Part shown: positions 45,991 through 57,951 of the stretch, piece after piece
How positions within the stretch are numbered: the stretch's first letter is position 1
Layout: the number at the start of each line of letters is the position of its first letter
Assembly (NCBI GenBank): GCA_026545225.1
Contig: CM048854.1
Span: 26,208,730-26,272,729 of the forward strand
Direction: 5' to 3'
DNA: 64,000 nt
Source: Cornus controversa
Taxonomy: Eukaryota; Streptophyta; Magnoliopsida; Cornales; Cornaceae
Position numbers and translations under genes: made by a program
Notes under the pieces: model-generated
The model's input: the letters and a program-made list of their open reading frames with translations, nothing else
Told to the model about the DNA's origin: nothing
The model's database searches: none

Positions 45991-47283
45991 CAATCAATTA
46001 AAAATTACCACTTTATAATAAGACGAATCCTTGTATTAAAAGGGTTGTCGAACCTTAAGGACTTGTGTAATTATATTGGTTATGTTACTTAACTTCCAAG
46101 TTGAGTCCAATTCAATTGAAATAGTGTGATTGGTTGATTGTGTTCTTAAACTAATTAAAAGTTGAAATAAAAACTAAATGTAAACTAAGTAAATTAAGAT
46201 AATCAAGAGGAGAGAAATTTAGAGAACTTTACTCCACCACTAAATCCTCAACACTGGTCAATTGCATTTAATCCAAAGAAGTTAATTTATGTACTTTTGA
46301 ATTGTATGGCTACAAGCTCACAGCAAAATTATTGAGAAAATTCAATTAAATTGAATTAAGAATAACTCATCTTTGGTTGGCATGAATTGTCTACCTAACT
46401 ACTTTAAACTTAACTAAATTACTTTGTAGTACAATTCATCTTCCCTTAGCATGAATTACTAAAATCCCAATTTAAATGACCATGAAACATCACTGCATAA
46501 TTTTTCCTCTTTATGATCATAGAAAATAAAGATGGTGTGAGATTAACCAAAATACTATTTTATCTAATACAAGAATAAAATTCCATTAAAATTCAATTTA
46601 AAACATTAAATCCTTAACAAAAGTACAACTATTGTATTTTCCCTAATTATGCAATCAATATATAGAAGAAATCATCCTCAAATAAAAAACGCAATTAAAC
46701 AATTGAATAAGAAAAATGGGGTTGCATGAATTCGCTAGAAGGAAATTTAGTCGCTTATGGTTTTGGTTTGAGACTTGATCAATGATGAGAACACCATTTT
46801 CACGTCTCTTTTCTCTGAAAAATTGTTCTAAAATCGCCCTTCCAGTTGATCTCAAAGCTGTCTCCTCGGAATATGTTAATTAGGGCCAAAATACTGAACC
46901 AAATAGGAGTTGTCCGTAACTTTAGCTGCAAAAATGTACTTACAGCTTTTACCCAGCATTGTTAGTTAAGCCAGTTTGGCCCAACCTTTAATGCAAACAA
47001 GCCTAATGTTGGTTCTCTTCAATTGCACTTGCTTTTGGGTTGCTTCCTTGGTCCATTCGGCTTTGAATCTTTAACATGGACTTGTCCAATGGGTCAAGCT
47101 TCATCTCTTTTCTATGTAAGTATCAACAAAGGCCCAAATGCAATCATTTTAATGAAAGTTACACTTTAGTACTTGAAAATCAAATAAACTTAAAACTAAT
47201 ATTAAAACGACTAAATAAGTATTACCAAGGAATTATTATATGTAATTTTAAGGGCTTCAATGTACAACATTCAGCGCTTATCA
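45991..47283 (+). mobile_element. 1.5-kb-family LTR-like element, subfamily B
   Basis: Ends in CGCTTATCA, the counterpart of CGCCTATCA in the copies at 48739 and 50858. The left terminus (TGATGCGTGG, seen at 30604) is lost at the joint. A TATA-like CAATATATAGAAG run lies near 46650. No coding content is seen. Confidence 0.65.
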
Positions 47284-47292
47284 CACCCCTAA

Positions 47293-47608
47293 TGTAAAGA
47301 CCGTGGCCATTTTTGGCCTATTTTCTTTTTATTTTCATTTATTGTCTTATAAGTAATTTAAATGACTATATGCATGGTTTAAATGTGAAATAAATGCTTG
47401 GAGACTTGTATAAAGGCCTGGATTTAAGGGTAATGTTTGAAGCAATTTGAGATTTTCGAGTCAGTAGGGCCCAGGATGCGAGTCGGGTGGGCCCAAGAAA
47501 CTAGATATTTTCTAAAAAATATTTATTTATGAGATTAGACCATTTGGAATCGATTTGGGGCCCGTAGTAGTTCTCAAAAATGAAAATAGAGGTCGAGAAG
47601 GTACGTTA
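47293..47608 (+). mobile_element. Gypsy LTR start fragment
   Basis: TGTAAAGACCGTGGCC matches the start of the solo LTR at 5249. The similarity continues for about 300 bp and ends at the next LTR boundary. Confidence 0.6.
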
Positions 47609-48112
47609 TGTCACACCCCCAAATTTAAATACCAGAAACTCTCATCCAGTACCTGAATTTGGTGCGAGACTTGAAAACAACATCCATCATAACATTAATA
47701 CTTCTAATATTTACATTACTAAGAACAAAATATAATCATCCAGACCATCTATATAAAAAATTTACATCAAAGCCTTATCCCGGATCGTGAGTATCGACTA
47801 TAGACAACAAAAATAATATAAGCCATAAGGGTATACATGTAGATGGTCACCATCGCTCATTGTCGTGCCTTCATCACCGAGTACTTGAAAATAAAATGGG
47901 TTGAGTTCACAAGCTTGGCAAGAGAATCGCTAAACACTATCATTACTTAGCAAATTGACCTTCCCTTATATTCTCATATATATAAGAACTCGTAAAACAA
48001 TCATTTCTTTAGATTTACAATTTCTTAAGATAATTAAACTCTAGTTAATCATTATATCCACAATCTCTTTTGTATAGAAACCATATTCTCAAAAAAAAAT
48101 CTTTATTAAGCT
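47609..48112 (-). mobile_element. LTR fragment (TGTCACACCCCC terminus)
   Basis: A 0.5-kb block with a Gypsy-like LTR terminus on the left and no matching right terminus. The family was not resolved. Confidence 0.4.
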
Positions 48113-48540
48113 TGTAACAACCCAGATTATTTTAACTGGTTTCAGATGACCTTTGACCGGGTTTTATTTTTCTGAATTATTAATTTCAAAAAATATTTGA
48201 ATTGTATATATATATATATGTAAATAGAATTATATATATATACATAAAGTAAGTGGATGCTCATATATGTGGAGTTATTGTATGGACGGAGGATGCATAT
48301 GTATATATATATATATATGGAGATATATATATATATATATATATATAAGGTGGATATATTTATAGTTAATTATAAATATATGGAGGTGAAAGTATCAAGA
48401 AATAGAAATACAAGTGTCGTATATATTTATATACGTGTATGATTTTATGTGGAAAGGGTGTACACGTATGTTATAGTATATGTATTGATGAATGTATATC
48501 ATTAAGTGTAATTGGTTTCATGTATATATATAGGTGTGTA
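48113..48540 (+). mobile_element. LTR start fragment (TGTAACAACCC type)
   Basis: Begins TGTAACAACCCAGATT and runs into TA-rich sequence that matches 10140-10440. It is truncated on the right, where a Gypsy RNase H remnant begins. Confidence 0.5.
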
Positions 48541-48738
48541 TCTCTGTTGCCTCATGTTCAAGTCCTTTTATGAGAAAATGTACTTCAAACTCTTGTGATC
48601 GAAGAACACTTTGAACTTTTCCCCGCACAAGTAATGCCTCCACACGTTCAATGCAAAAATTACCACCGTTAACTCCAAATCATGAGTCGGGTAATTTTGC
48701 CCGTGTGTCTTCAACTGTCGAGAGCCATATGGTACTAC

Positions 48739-50248
48739 TAATTCGTGTGTGAGTGTGACTCAAAAAGTATATCAATTAAAAATTACCACACTTCGCAATA
48801 GAACGAATTCTTTGCAGAATAGGGCTATCGAAAGGGGTGTCGAACCTCAGCAATTATGGTCTGATGAGTTGGAATACAGAATTAATTCTAATTAAATTTA
48901 GAATAAAAGAATTCTGATTTTTAAACTAAACTAATTAAAAATTAAAATAAAATAAATCAAAGTAAATAGAAAGTGAAGATAATATAAGAGAAATTTAGGG
49001 TATTTGACTTCACCACTAACTCCACAATCAATGGTCAATTGAATCAACTATGGGGGGTTATATCATGCATAAGTGGTGTCGATGGCTACAAGCTCACCTT
49101 CATCCATCAAGAAGATAACATATGATTAAGGCTAAGTCATGGACTATCTTCGATTGGCATGGGCCATCTACCTAACTACTCTAATCTAGGGTGCAGTATG
49201 CTTCATCTTCTCTAGGCATAATCTATCAAAGCTTTTAATGATATATTCAGTGAATACCATTGTGTAATAATCGCTCTCATAATCACAAAAAATAAGAGAG
49301 ATCGAGTTCAATAATAACAACTAAATATATAAGACAAGATAAGAAATCATTGAAACTGAATTTATAAGACTTGTATTGCTCAATTCTATAATAAGAATCC
49401 TCTAAATTACACAATCTATGCATGTATATAAAGGTCCCTAATAATTAAAACAATCAAACCATTGATGCTCTGTTAGGGCTACATCAAAACCCTAGTGGAT
49501 AAACTAGCCGCTCATGGTAGAAGAAGAAGCTTCAACTGTTGAAGAAGAATGCATCATCTTCATGAATTATGCGTACGACTTCGTTCTCCAATGGCTCTAT
49601 AAAGTATGTCTTCTGTTATGCCCTCAGCCCTCTCAGACTCTCCAATCTCTGTAATCACCTCCCAACTTAGCCTCCAATTCTTCACTTTATGCCCCAAGAG
49701 AATACACCAAAGTCCTAATCCAATTAAGAATTAATTAGGTTTTCCCGCAGCACTAATCAGGTGGGTTTTTTCTGCTGACGTTCAGCCCAACTTTTAACCC
49801 ACTAGAAGTTCGATTCATGGAATTTTCGTGGAATACAAAAGTGTGCAGAATAGAATTTCATTCAACCCATATATAAATTAAGTCAATTTGAGGCTCAAAA
49901 ATAAGACTTTTGATCCGTTTTCCAAAACTGGATTAAGACTGTATTATGTGCAGATTTGGGCTTCAAACCCGAAACTTTCTTAAGCAGCTATAATTCTTTT
50001 GGACCTCTTCCTTGGGTTAATTTGAGTTGAAATAAATGGTTGAATGAATCTCCTTAATGTAGGCTTCCTCTAACCATCTTGGATGTCTTCTTTAATAACC
50101 TAAAATTATGGTTTTAACTGAAATAATCATTAAGGCCCTACAAATACAGAAAACACTAAAACAAAGTAAAATAACAAAATAATCTACTACTAAGAGAATA
50201 AAATACATAAGTTAAGAGGTTAGAGTGCGTAACATTCAACGCCTATCA
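48739..50248 (+). mobile_element. 1.5-kb TG...CA element, nested in Gypsy pol (first)
   Basis: Flanked by a perfect 5-bp duplication ACTAC (48734-48738 and 50249-50253). Same family as 3140-4660, in the opposite orientation. A TATA-like GCATGTATATAAAGG run at about 49421 supports plus sense. Confidence 0.85.
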
Positions 50249-50857
50249 ACTACCTGCTCGGTTTGCATCAAGACACATCCCAAACCATCTCATGAAGGAT
50301 CACAATAGATAACATACCCCAAACCACATTCAGGAATAATCAAGATTAGAGCAGAAGTAAATCTACTCTTTAGCTCTATGAATACATGTTCACAAGCCTC
50401 ACACCACACAAATTTTACCTCCTTTGGAGTGAGTTGTGTCATAGGTGCCGCCAATCATAAAAAATTCCTCACAAAGCTTCTGTAGTACCTGGCTAAACGT
50501 AAGAAACTACGGATCTCAAATACACTCTTCGGTCTTTCCCAACTCATCATAGCCTCAACCTTTGAAGGATCCACGGAGACTCCTCCTCCCGACACTACAT
50601 GCCCGAGGAACTTCACCTCCGTTATCCAAAATTCACATTTCTCATACTCGTCATACAATCGATGTTCCCTCAAAAGTTGTAACACAATCCTCAAGTGTTC
50701 CTTATGCTCCTCCTCCGATGATAAGTACACTATGATGTCATCCACAAACACCACAACAAATCTATCCAAGTAAGCACTAAAGACTCGATTCATCAAGTCC
50801 ATGAAAGCTACTGGTGCATTCGTCAAACCAAATGGCATCACTAGGAACTCGTGGTGT

Positions 50858-52363
50858 TGATTCGTGTGTGAGTGTGACTCAAAAAGTATATCAATTAAAA
50901 ATTTTCACACTTCGCAATAGAACGAATTCCTTACAGAATAGGGTTATCGAAAGGGGTATCGTACCTCAGGGATTATGGTTTAATGAGTTGGAATACGGAA
51001 TTAATTCTAATTAAATTTATAAGAAAAGAATTCTGATTTTTAAAATAAACTAATTAAAAAGGAAAATAAAATAATTCAAAGTAAAATAGAAAGTGAAGAT
51101 AATATGAGAGAAATCTAGGGTATTTGACTTCACCACTAACTCCACAATCAATGGTCAATTGAATCAACTATGGGGAATTACATCATGCATAAGTGGTGTC
51201 GGTGGCTACAAGCTCACCTTCATCCGTCAAGAAGATAACATATGATTAAGGCTAAGCCATGGACTATCTTCGATTGGCATGGGCCATATACCTACCTACT
51301 CTAATCTAGGGTGTAGTATGGTTTATCTTCTCTAGGCATAATCCATCAAAGCTCTTAACAATATATTAAATGATTACCATTGTGTAATAATCGCTCTCAT
51401 AATCACAGAAAATAAGAGAGATTGAGTTCAATAATAATAACTAAATATCTAAGACAAGATAACAAATCATTGAGATTGAATTTACAAGACTTTTATTGCT
51501 CAATTCTATAATAAGAATCCTTTGAATTACACAATCTATGCATGTATATAAAGGTCCCCAACAATTAAAACAATCAAACAATTGATGCTTTATTAGGGCT
51601 ATATCAAAACCCTAGTGGATGAACTAGCCGCTCATGGTAGAAGAAGAAGCTTCAACTGTTGAGGAAGAAGGCGTCATCTTCATGAATTATGCATATGACT
51701 TCGTTCTCCAATGGCTCTGCAAATATGTTTATGTTCTTTTCTCAGCTCTCTCAGACTCTCCAATCTCTGTTATCTCTTTCAACTCCAGCCTCCATATCTT
51801 CACTTTATTCCCCAAGATAATACACCAAAGTCCTAATCCAATTAGGAATAAATTAGGGTTTCCCACAGCACTAATCAGGTGTGTTTTTTCTCCTGACTTC
51901 GGCCCAACTTTTGACCCACTAGAAGTTCAATTTATGGAATTTTTATGAAATACAAAAGTGTGCAGAATCAAATTTCATTCAACCTTACAAAAAATTATGT
52001 CAATTTGAGGCTCAAAAATAAGACTTTTGGTCCGTTTTCCAAAACGGGATTAAGACTGTATTATACGCAGATTTGAGCTTCAGGCCCGAAACCTTCTTAA
52101 GCAGCTGTAATTCTGTTGGACCTCTTCATTGGGCTGTTTGAGTTGAAATAAATGGTTGACTGGTCCCCTTTAATGTAGGCTTCATCTAACCATCTTGGAT
52201 CTCTTCTTTAAAAGCCCAAAAGCTTGGTTTAACTGAAATAATCATTAAGACCCTGAAAATACAGAAAACACTAAAACAAAGTAAAATAACAAAATAATCT
52301 ATCACTAAGAGAATAAAATACATAAGTTAAGAGGTTAGAATGCATAACATTCAACGCCTATCA
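50858..52363 (+). mobile_element. 1.5-kb TG...CA element, nested in Gypsy pol (second)
   Basis: Ends TGATTCGTG and CGCCTATCA, with flanks GGTGT (50853-50857) and AGTGT (52364-52368), a near-perfect 5-bp duplication. Very similar to the copy at 48739, only 0.6 kb away. A TATA-like run lies near 51540. Confidence 0.85.
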
Positions 52364-53985
52364 AGTGTCCATATCGAGTGCGAAAAGTAGTCTTTGGTAT
52401 ATCTTCATCCTTTACCCTCAACTGGTAATATCCCGACCTTAAGTTAATTTTTGAGAAACATTTCAAACCCTTTAATTGATCAAACAAGTCATCTATCCTT
52501 GGCAAGGGATACTTTTTCTTGATCGTTGCTTGGTTCAATTTTTAGTAATCGATACGCAATCGTAAAGATCCATCCTTCTTTTTAGCGAAAAGTATCAAAG
52601 CTCCCCAAGGCGGTATACTCGGTCATACAAATCCCTTGTCTAACAAGTCTTGCAATTGACCTTTCAACTCCTTCAATTCTATCGGTGTCATACGGTACGA
52701 TGCCATAGAGATAGGCACAGTACCGAGAGCAAGATCAATAATAAATACAACTTTCTATTGTGGTGGCAACACCGTCAAATCCCTCGAAAACACATCCTCA
52801 AAGTCATAAACCACAAAAGAAAATTCCCTACACTTCACATCTTCTTCTTCAACTAAAAAACTTGCTAAGAAGTAACTCACTCCACTCTGGCTACCAAAAC
52901 TATGCAGCAAGGGTGTGTGGAAGTCATCTCGGTCTCCCACAAAGAAAAAATTATCACCTTCCGGCATACATACTGTCACATGTCTATGATAACAATCGAT
53001 AGTGGCTTTAAAAGTAAACAACTAATCCCTACCCAGAATAACATCGAAGTTGGTCATGTCTAAAAGAATAAAGTCAAACACCAATAGACGTCCTAAAATC
53101 TCAATCCAACAAAACTAATAGACTCTACCCAGAGTGACTCTACCTCTAACTAGTGTATTAATAGACAAAACTGTATCTAATGAAGAGACCTCCAAACCCA
53201 AAGCAAAATCTTTTATATTCAAAACACTTTAATCTCAATTCTTCACTCATCAATATCAAACGAGTCAACTCTATAACTACTTAGACCCAACACATTGCAA
53301 AAGAAGCGTTAATCAAAGAAAAATGTTCGGCCGAGCCATTTTTCCTCACTAGTCCAACTCTGGCCACATGTCATTCTTGTCATCACACTTTAGGTTCAAT
53401 AAGAATCCCACCATATCACCACTATCTAATGTCGAAGTTCCACACTAAAAACAATGAGGCACATCAAACCCCTGTCTAAGTTTTCCAAGTCCCAAAAATT
53501 ATAATCTCAAACGGTGATACCATTCCAATCAAATCGTATGCAAATCGTAAAAGAAATATCTAATTACAATGAGCGATCACATATGTCATGCTCAACACAT
53601 AACACACCGTACATTATACAATCCATATAGTATTCAACATGTTTCTCTAAATACAATAACAACAATACATGGTATGCAACATGATGCATGTATGCTAAAT
53701 ATATCCCATAAACCCTCATAGACTACCAGTCTAGTAATGTCTCATGTTGCCTCATAACCAAATCCTTACCCTTATTTTAAGGTTCTTAAATCTAAATCAA
53801 AATAAGGTATAAGTTAAATAATGGTTCTCAATCCACAAGTGGTATCACCCTCACTCATCACCCACAGGTAATCGTACCTAATGCTCTATCAAACTACCCA
53901 TTAACACACAACTCTGAACCAATGCATGATTCTACCCTTACCCTTTGTTCTTAGGTATTCAAACCCAATTCCTCTCATACCAAGT

Positions 53986-54085
53986 TGTCACGCCCCAATT
54001 CTTGACTCTCAAAAATTGAGGGTGAACCTGTCCATTTAAACCTTAATAAACCATTTTACCCTTTACATACCATGGAAGCTTAATC

Positions 54086-54129
<44 letters not shown>

Positions 54130-57100
54130 CTATAGAAATAACTCAACATCAACTAATCCCCAGGACCTCAACCATATAACACCTCAAGTGATTCCATCAC
54201 ACAAGTGCTGGTACATAATTTCTTGTAAGTTTTTAATCTATGTCTGAAAGTTAACCATGGGAAAGAGGTTTTAAAAATACTCAATTTTAAAAAAAGAATC
54301 ATCTAAATCCAATTTGAAACAAAAAAGATATGCTTGTTTGAAGTTAGGTAAAAATATAGTTGAACAATGCATGCTGTGAAAAAGAGAATCGATCACCCAA
54401 GGTCGACCGAGGCTGGTTTTTGTCCTTTTACAAGGGCAATCGATTGTCGTAAATAATGGAGATCGATCTCCATCAACGCCCAACAAAAATCCTGCAACAT
54501 TCACTTAGCCAAAATTTCACCTTAACTTCAATTTCGAATATCTCACAATCCGTAAGTCCGTTTGACTTGAAATTTTGCATGGATCATCCTCAACATGTCT
54601 AGTTTTTAACCCAATTTGAATCACCTAAAAATATGACTCAAAACCTAGATTACATGTAAATCAACGTCCATAGGTCAGATTATGAACTCCTATCCTAAAA
54701 CATGCATATCTTACTTAATTTAAATCCAAACAAGGCCAATGACCTATCAAATTGAAGCTAACACAATTCTCATTCTATACATATAAATTTCATTCATAAA
54801 AATAGATACTTTTGGGCACATGTCCCCCCCTAATGGCCATTCAAGTGCCTTAAATTTTCATCCAAAGCATTCATACATTCCATATGATTAACCTTTAAAT
54901 CATACACATGCTTGGACATTAATGTGAACATAATCCATCAACATGACCATTCTCACAAGTTAAACATGTAGAAATAAACTATAGAACCAAAATTCTACTA
55001 TGTAAACAAAAAAAGGTTCAATATAAATATAAATTCCATATCTTGTCCTCAATTGGTTTCAAGTGCCAAATATGGCTCACACATATATAATCCGAATTAC
55101 AAGTTTGATAAATGCCCTAACATAGCATATGAAAACATAACATAAATGATAACGAAGAAATATAAACATCATCGATCTATGGCTGGTGCCTTATCTGTAA
55201 AAATGATATGGGAAGGGGGTGAGCACCACGACGGCTCAATAGAAATACCCACCAACCTATACATCGACTTAACGTGGCCTATATGAATGCAAGCATGGCA
55301 TCCCTATACTATATGGCATGCTTCCAATGCACATGAAAAGTTATTATGGCATTCCTACGCTATATAGCATACTTCGATGCACATGCTCAAAAAGATTTCG
55401 ATTCAAAACTTAAATAGAAAGCATGTTCAACATTATTTACTTTCAAGGAAAATACCACGCAACACCATTATCATTATCACAATTCAATAATAACATTTAA
55501 GCACCAAACCAAATAAGTTTTAAAATCATACAAGAGTGGGAGTTGTCGTAGAACCACTGGATAATTACTGAATGATTCAATTATCCGTAATATCTATCTT
55601 GATGGGTGATCAACCCGAGGGTCTAAAAGGAATCAAATCTGACTTTACGGGCTACTAACTCGATGGTGTAAAGTAACCACCTTGGCCAAGTTTAGGGATT
55701 CGCACCCTAGGGATCTAAGCTCTCATTACTTTCCAACCTCCTTCCAAAATCAACAACCAATCACATAGGTTCAAGTATGGCAACACAAACAATTTCAAGC
55801 ACATTATAAGTCACTTAAATTATATGCTAAAACATGTAATCCCATGCATATAACAATGCAACAATTTCATGATTCAAGTGCATCATAAGCCACTTAACTT
55901 ATATGATAATACATGTAATCTCATACATAAAACAATACAATAATTCTTTAATTCGAGTACATCATAGTCACTTTATTCACATGCTAAAACATGCAAATTT
56001 ATGCACTTAACAATACAACATTGAAGGAGATAATCATGTTCATGCATATTATCAAACACATAACATGTATTATACACAACATGGTCTCTACACTATAAAT
56101 CATGTTATAAGACAACATTCCTCCATAATAAATAACTCTTAAACATATAAACACAATTCAATACACATGAGTTCAATAACATCATCAATTATCATGAATT
56201 GACCCAATTAAAAGTGCAAAACTCACATTCTAGTAATCCTAAACATGCTAAATAATACAACTCACATCAATTCTTAAGGAATCGATGATAAGATAGAGAG
56301 AATACCCCTACCTCAATTCCAAGCTAAAATCTTTCAAAAATTCAACTTTGTTTGAAGATGATTTTGATCAGACCAAACTTGAGCTCTTAACGCATAGATC
56401 ATTTCTTTCTTCTTTGGCTTATTCTAATTCTCACCTTAAGACCCTCTAATTTAATGAAGAAGAAGGAAGGTGATATAGATACATATATATAGATACATAT
56501 TTTATTTCAGGTACTCATAAGTCCACAAAACTTGCTATTTTATATCCTAAAATAAATTTTTAATTACTCTTTTATTTTATTTAAATATTCTTATCTTTGC
56601 ATTTCTTGTTTTATAGGAGTTGATTTCTAAATAAGAAGAAAGCAGCAAAAAAGGGTTAAAGAGGATATATATAGCCAAAGATGAACATAAGAGGAATTGT
56701 AGGAAAGATGGTATTCTATGTAATCTATTTTACAAGAGGTCTCAAGTTCAAAATTTAACAAAATATTTTTTTACATAGCCACGTCTGCAGTCCAGAATTC
56801 AAATTGAAGATATGGTGATCAAAAATTAGATATTTAAATTCAAAATTTTGTACTTTGAATTTTTGTTTTTAAATTTTATATTTTGAATTTTGTATTTAAA
56901 ATTTTTCCCACCTAAACCATTCTTCTCTAACTCTATAAATATGGGGTCTTAGGGGATGGTGAAGAGAGTTAGAAATTGTTAAAAAAAATAAAGTGGAGTT
57001 AGAAATTGTAGAAAAAAATAAAGTGTAGTTGAAAATATTTTCTTGTATTCATTTTCTTTTCTTCTAAACACACCTCTCATGGGAGTGATGAAGCCACTAT

Positions 57101-57951
57101 GAGAAAATATAAGTAATTTCTTTTAATTTCTTATATATATTTTCCTCCCAAGAGTATTTCTTTTATTCTTCTATTCTGAGTTTTTATTTTCAAAAAAATA
57201 TTAGAGGAAGGATTTTTCATGTTTGTCAAATAATGGTAATTCAAAGAATGCCTACCTCTATTTACCTAGCAAAGGTGCAACATATTAACTAAAAAAATAC
57301 TCTCTCATATATAATCAAGTTTGCTTTTTATGTCATATTTTTCTTCATCTTTTCAAGTTGTAATTGGATTGGCGAAGTGTATTGTTTATTGGAGGAAAAA
57401 TCATATAAGAATAATAGAAAATTTATTTATGTGGATTCGTAGTGGTGGATTCCCTTCCCTTGAGATTTATTTTATTAGTATATTTTTATTTATTCATTAT
57501 AATTCCAAAATAAAAAATATTTTTTAAAAAAATCATTTTCATTCCATAAATTAGTGTGTGAATTTGAGCTCATTCGGAATCTCACTTGAGATTGGTTTGA
57601 CCCGGCTTATTACTATACAATTTTTAGTAGAGTTTTTGCAGGTTTATTTTTGTACGAAGTGTAGAGAAGTAATGACATCCATCCACTAATCTACATTCAT
57701 CAGCTACCCTCTGAATTTGAACTCATTCCGACGATTTTGGATTTTCTAAGTCAACGGAGTCCGTACACCCGGGTCAATCAAACCTGAAAATGTCAACTTT
57801 TTTCAAACACTCTGAAAATTTTCTCAAACCTTAAATAAGTTATCTAAACATGTATTTTACATTTAAAACAAATAAATAATCTTTTAAACCATTAATACAA
57901 CAATAAATAAATTTAAAGAAAAATTGGTCAAAAGTGATCACAGTCCTTACA
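53986..57951 (-). mobile_element. Gypsy LTR (5' LTR, minus sense), enlarged by an insertion
   Basis: Starts TGTCACGCCCC after the primer-site complement and ends CAGTCCTTACA. Conserved blocks match 5249-8012 in reverse, including one near 55215 (GTGAGCACCACGACGGCTCA). A GATCGAT-type word array lies at about 54385-54470. The block from about 56500 to 57695 is absent from related LTRs. Broken and old. Confidence 0.75.
56500..57695. mobile_element. Inserted block inside the Gypsy LTR (LTR-like)
   Basis: Interrupts the LTR between sequence equivalent to 34215 and 34430 of the copy in unit 2. It contains CTCTATAAATATGGGG (56930-56945), a good TATA context, followed by a leader-like stretch. This suggests a solo LTR of another family in plus sense. 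The exact ends and target duplication could not be fixed. Confidence 0.45.

Larger units (their letters stand above)
48541..53985 (-). mobile_element. Gypsy internal region (minus sense), interrupted twice
   Basis: Outside the two insertions at 48739 and 50858, the minus strand reads protease end and linker (FDVILG, then CMPEGDNFFFVGDRDD, 52755-53060). Reverse transcriptase follows ([14 protein letters not shown] and [15 protein letters not shown] at 52380-52520; [13 protein letters not shown] and VFVDDIIVY at 50720-50841; the connection domain at about 50455-50600). RNase H is at about 48545-48735 (THDLEL, WRHYLCGEKF, DHKSLKYIF). The primer-site complement lies at 53974-53984. The integrase end is missing. 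The element is broken. Domain style and primer site fit a Tekay/Del-like Gypsy. Confidence 0.8.
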
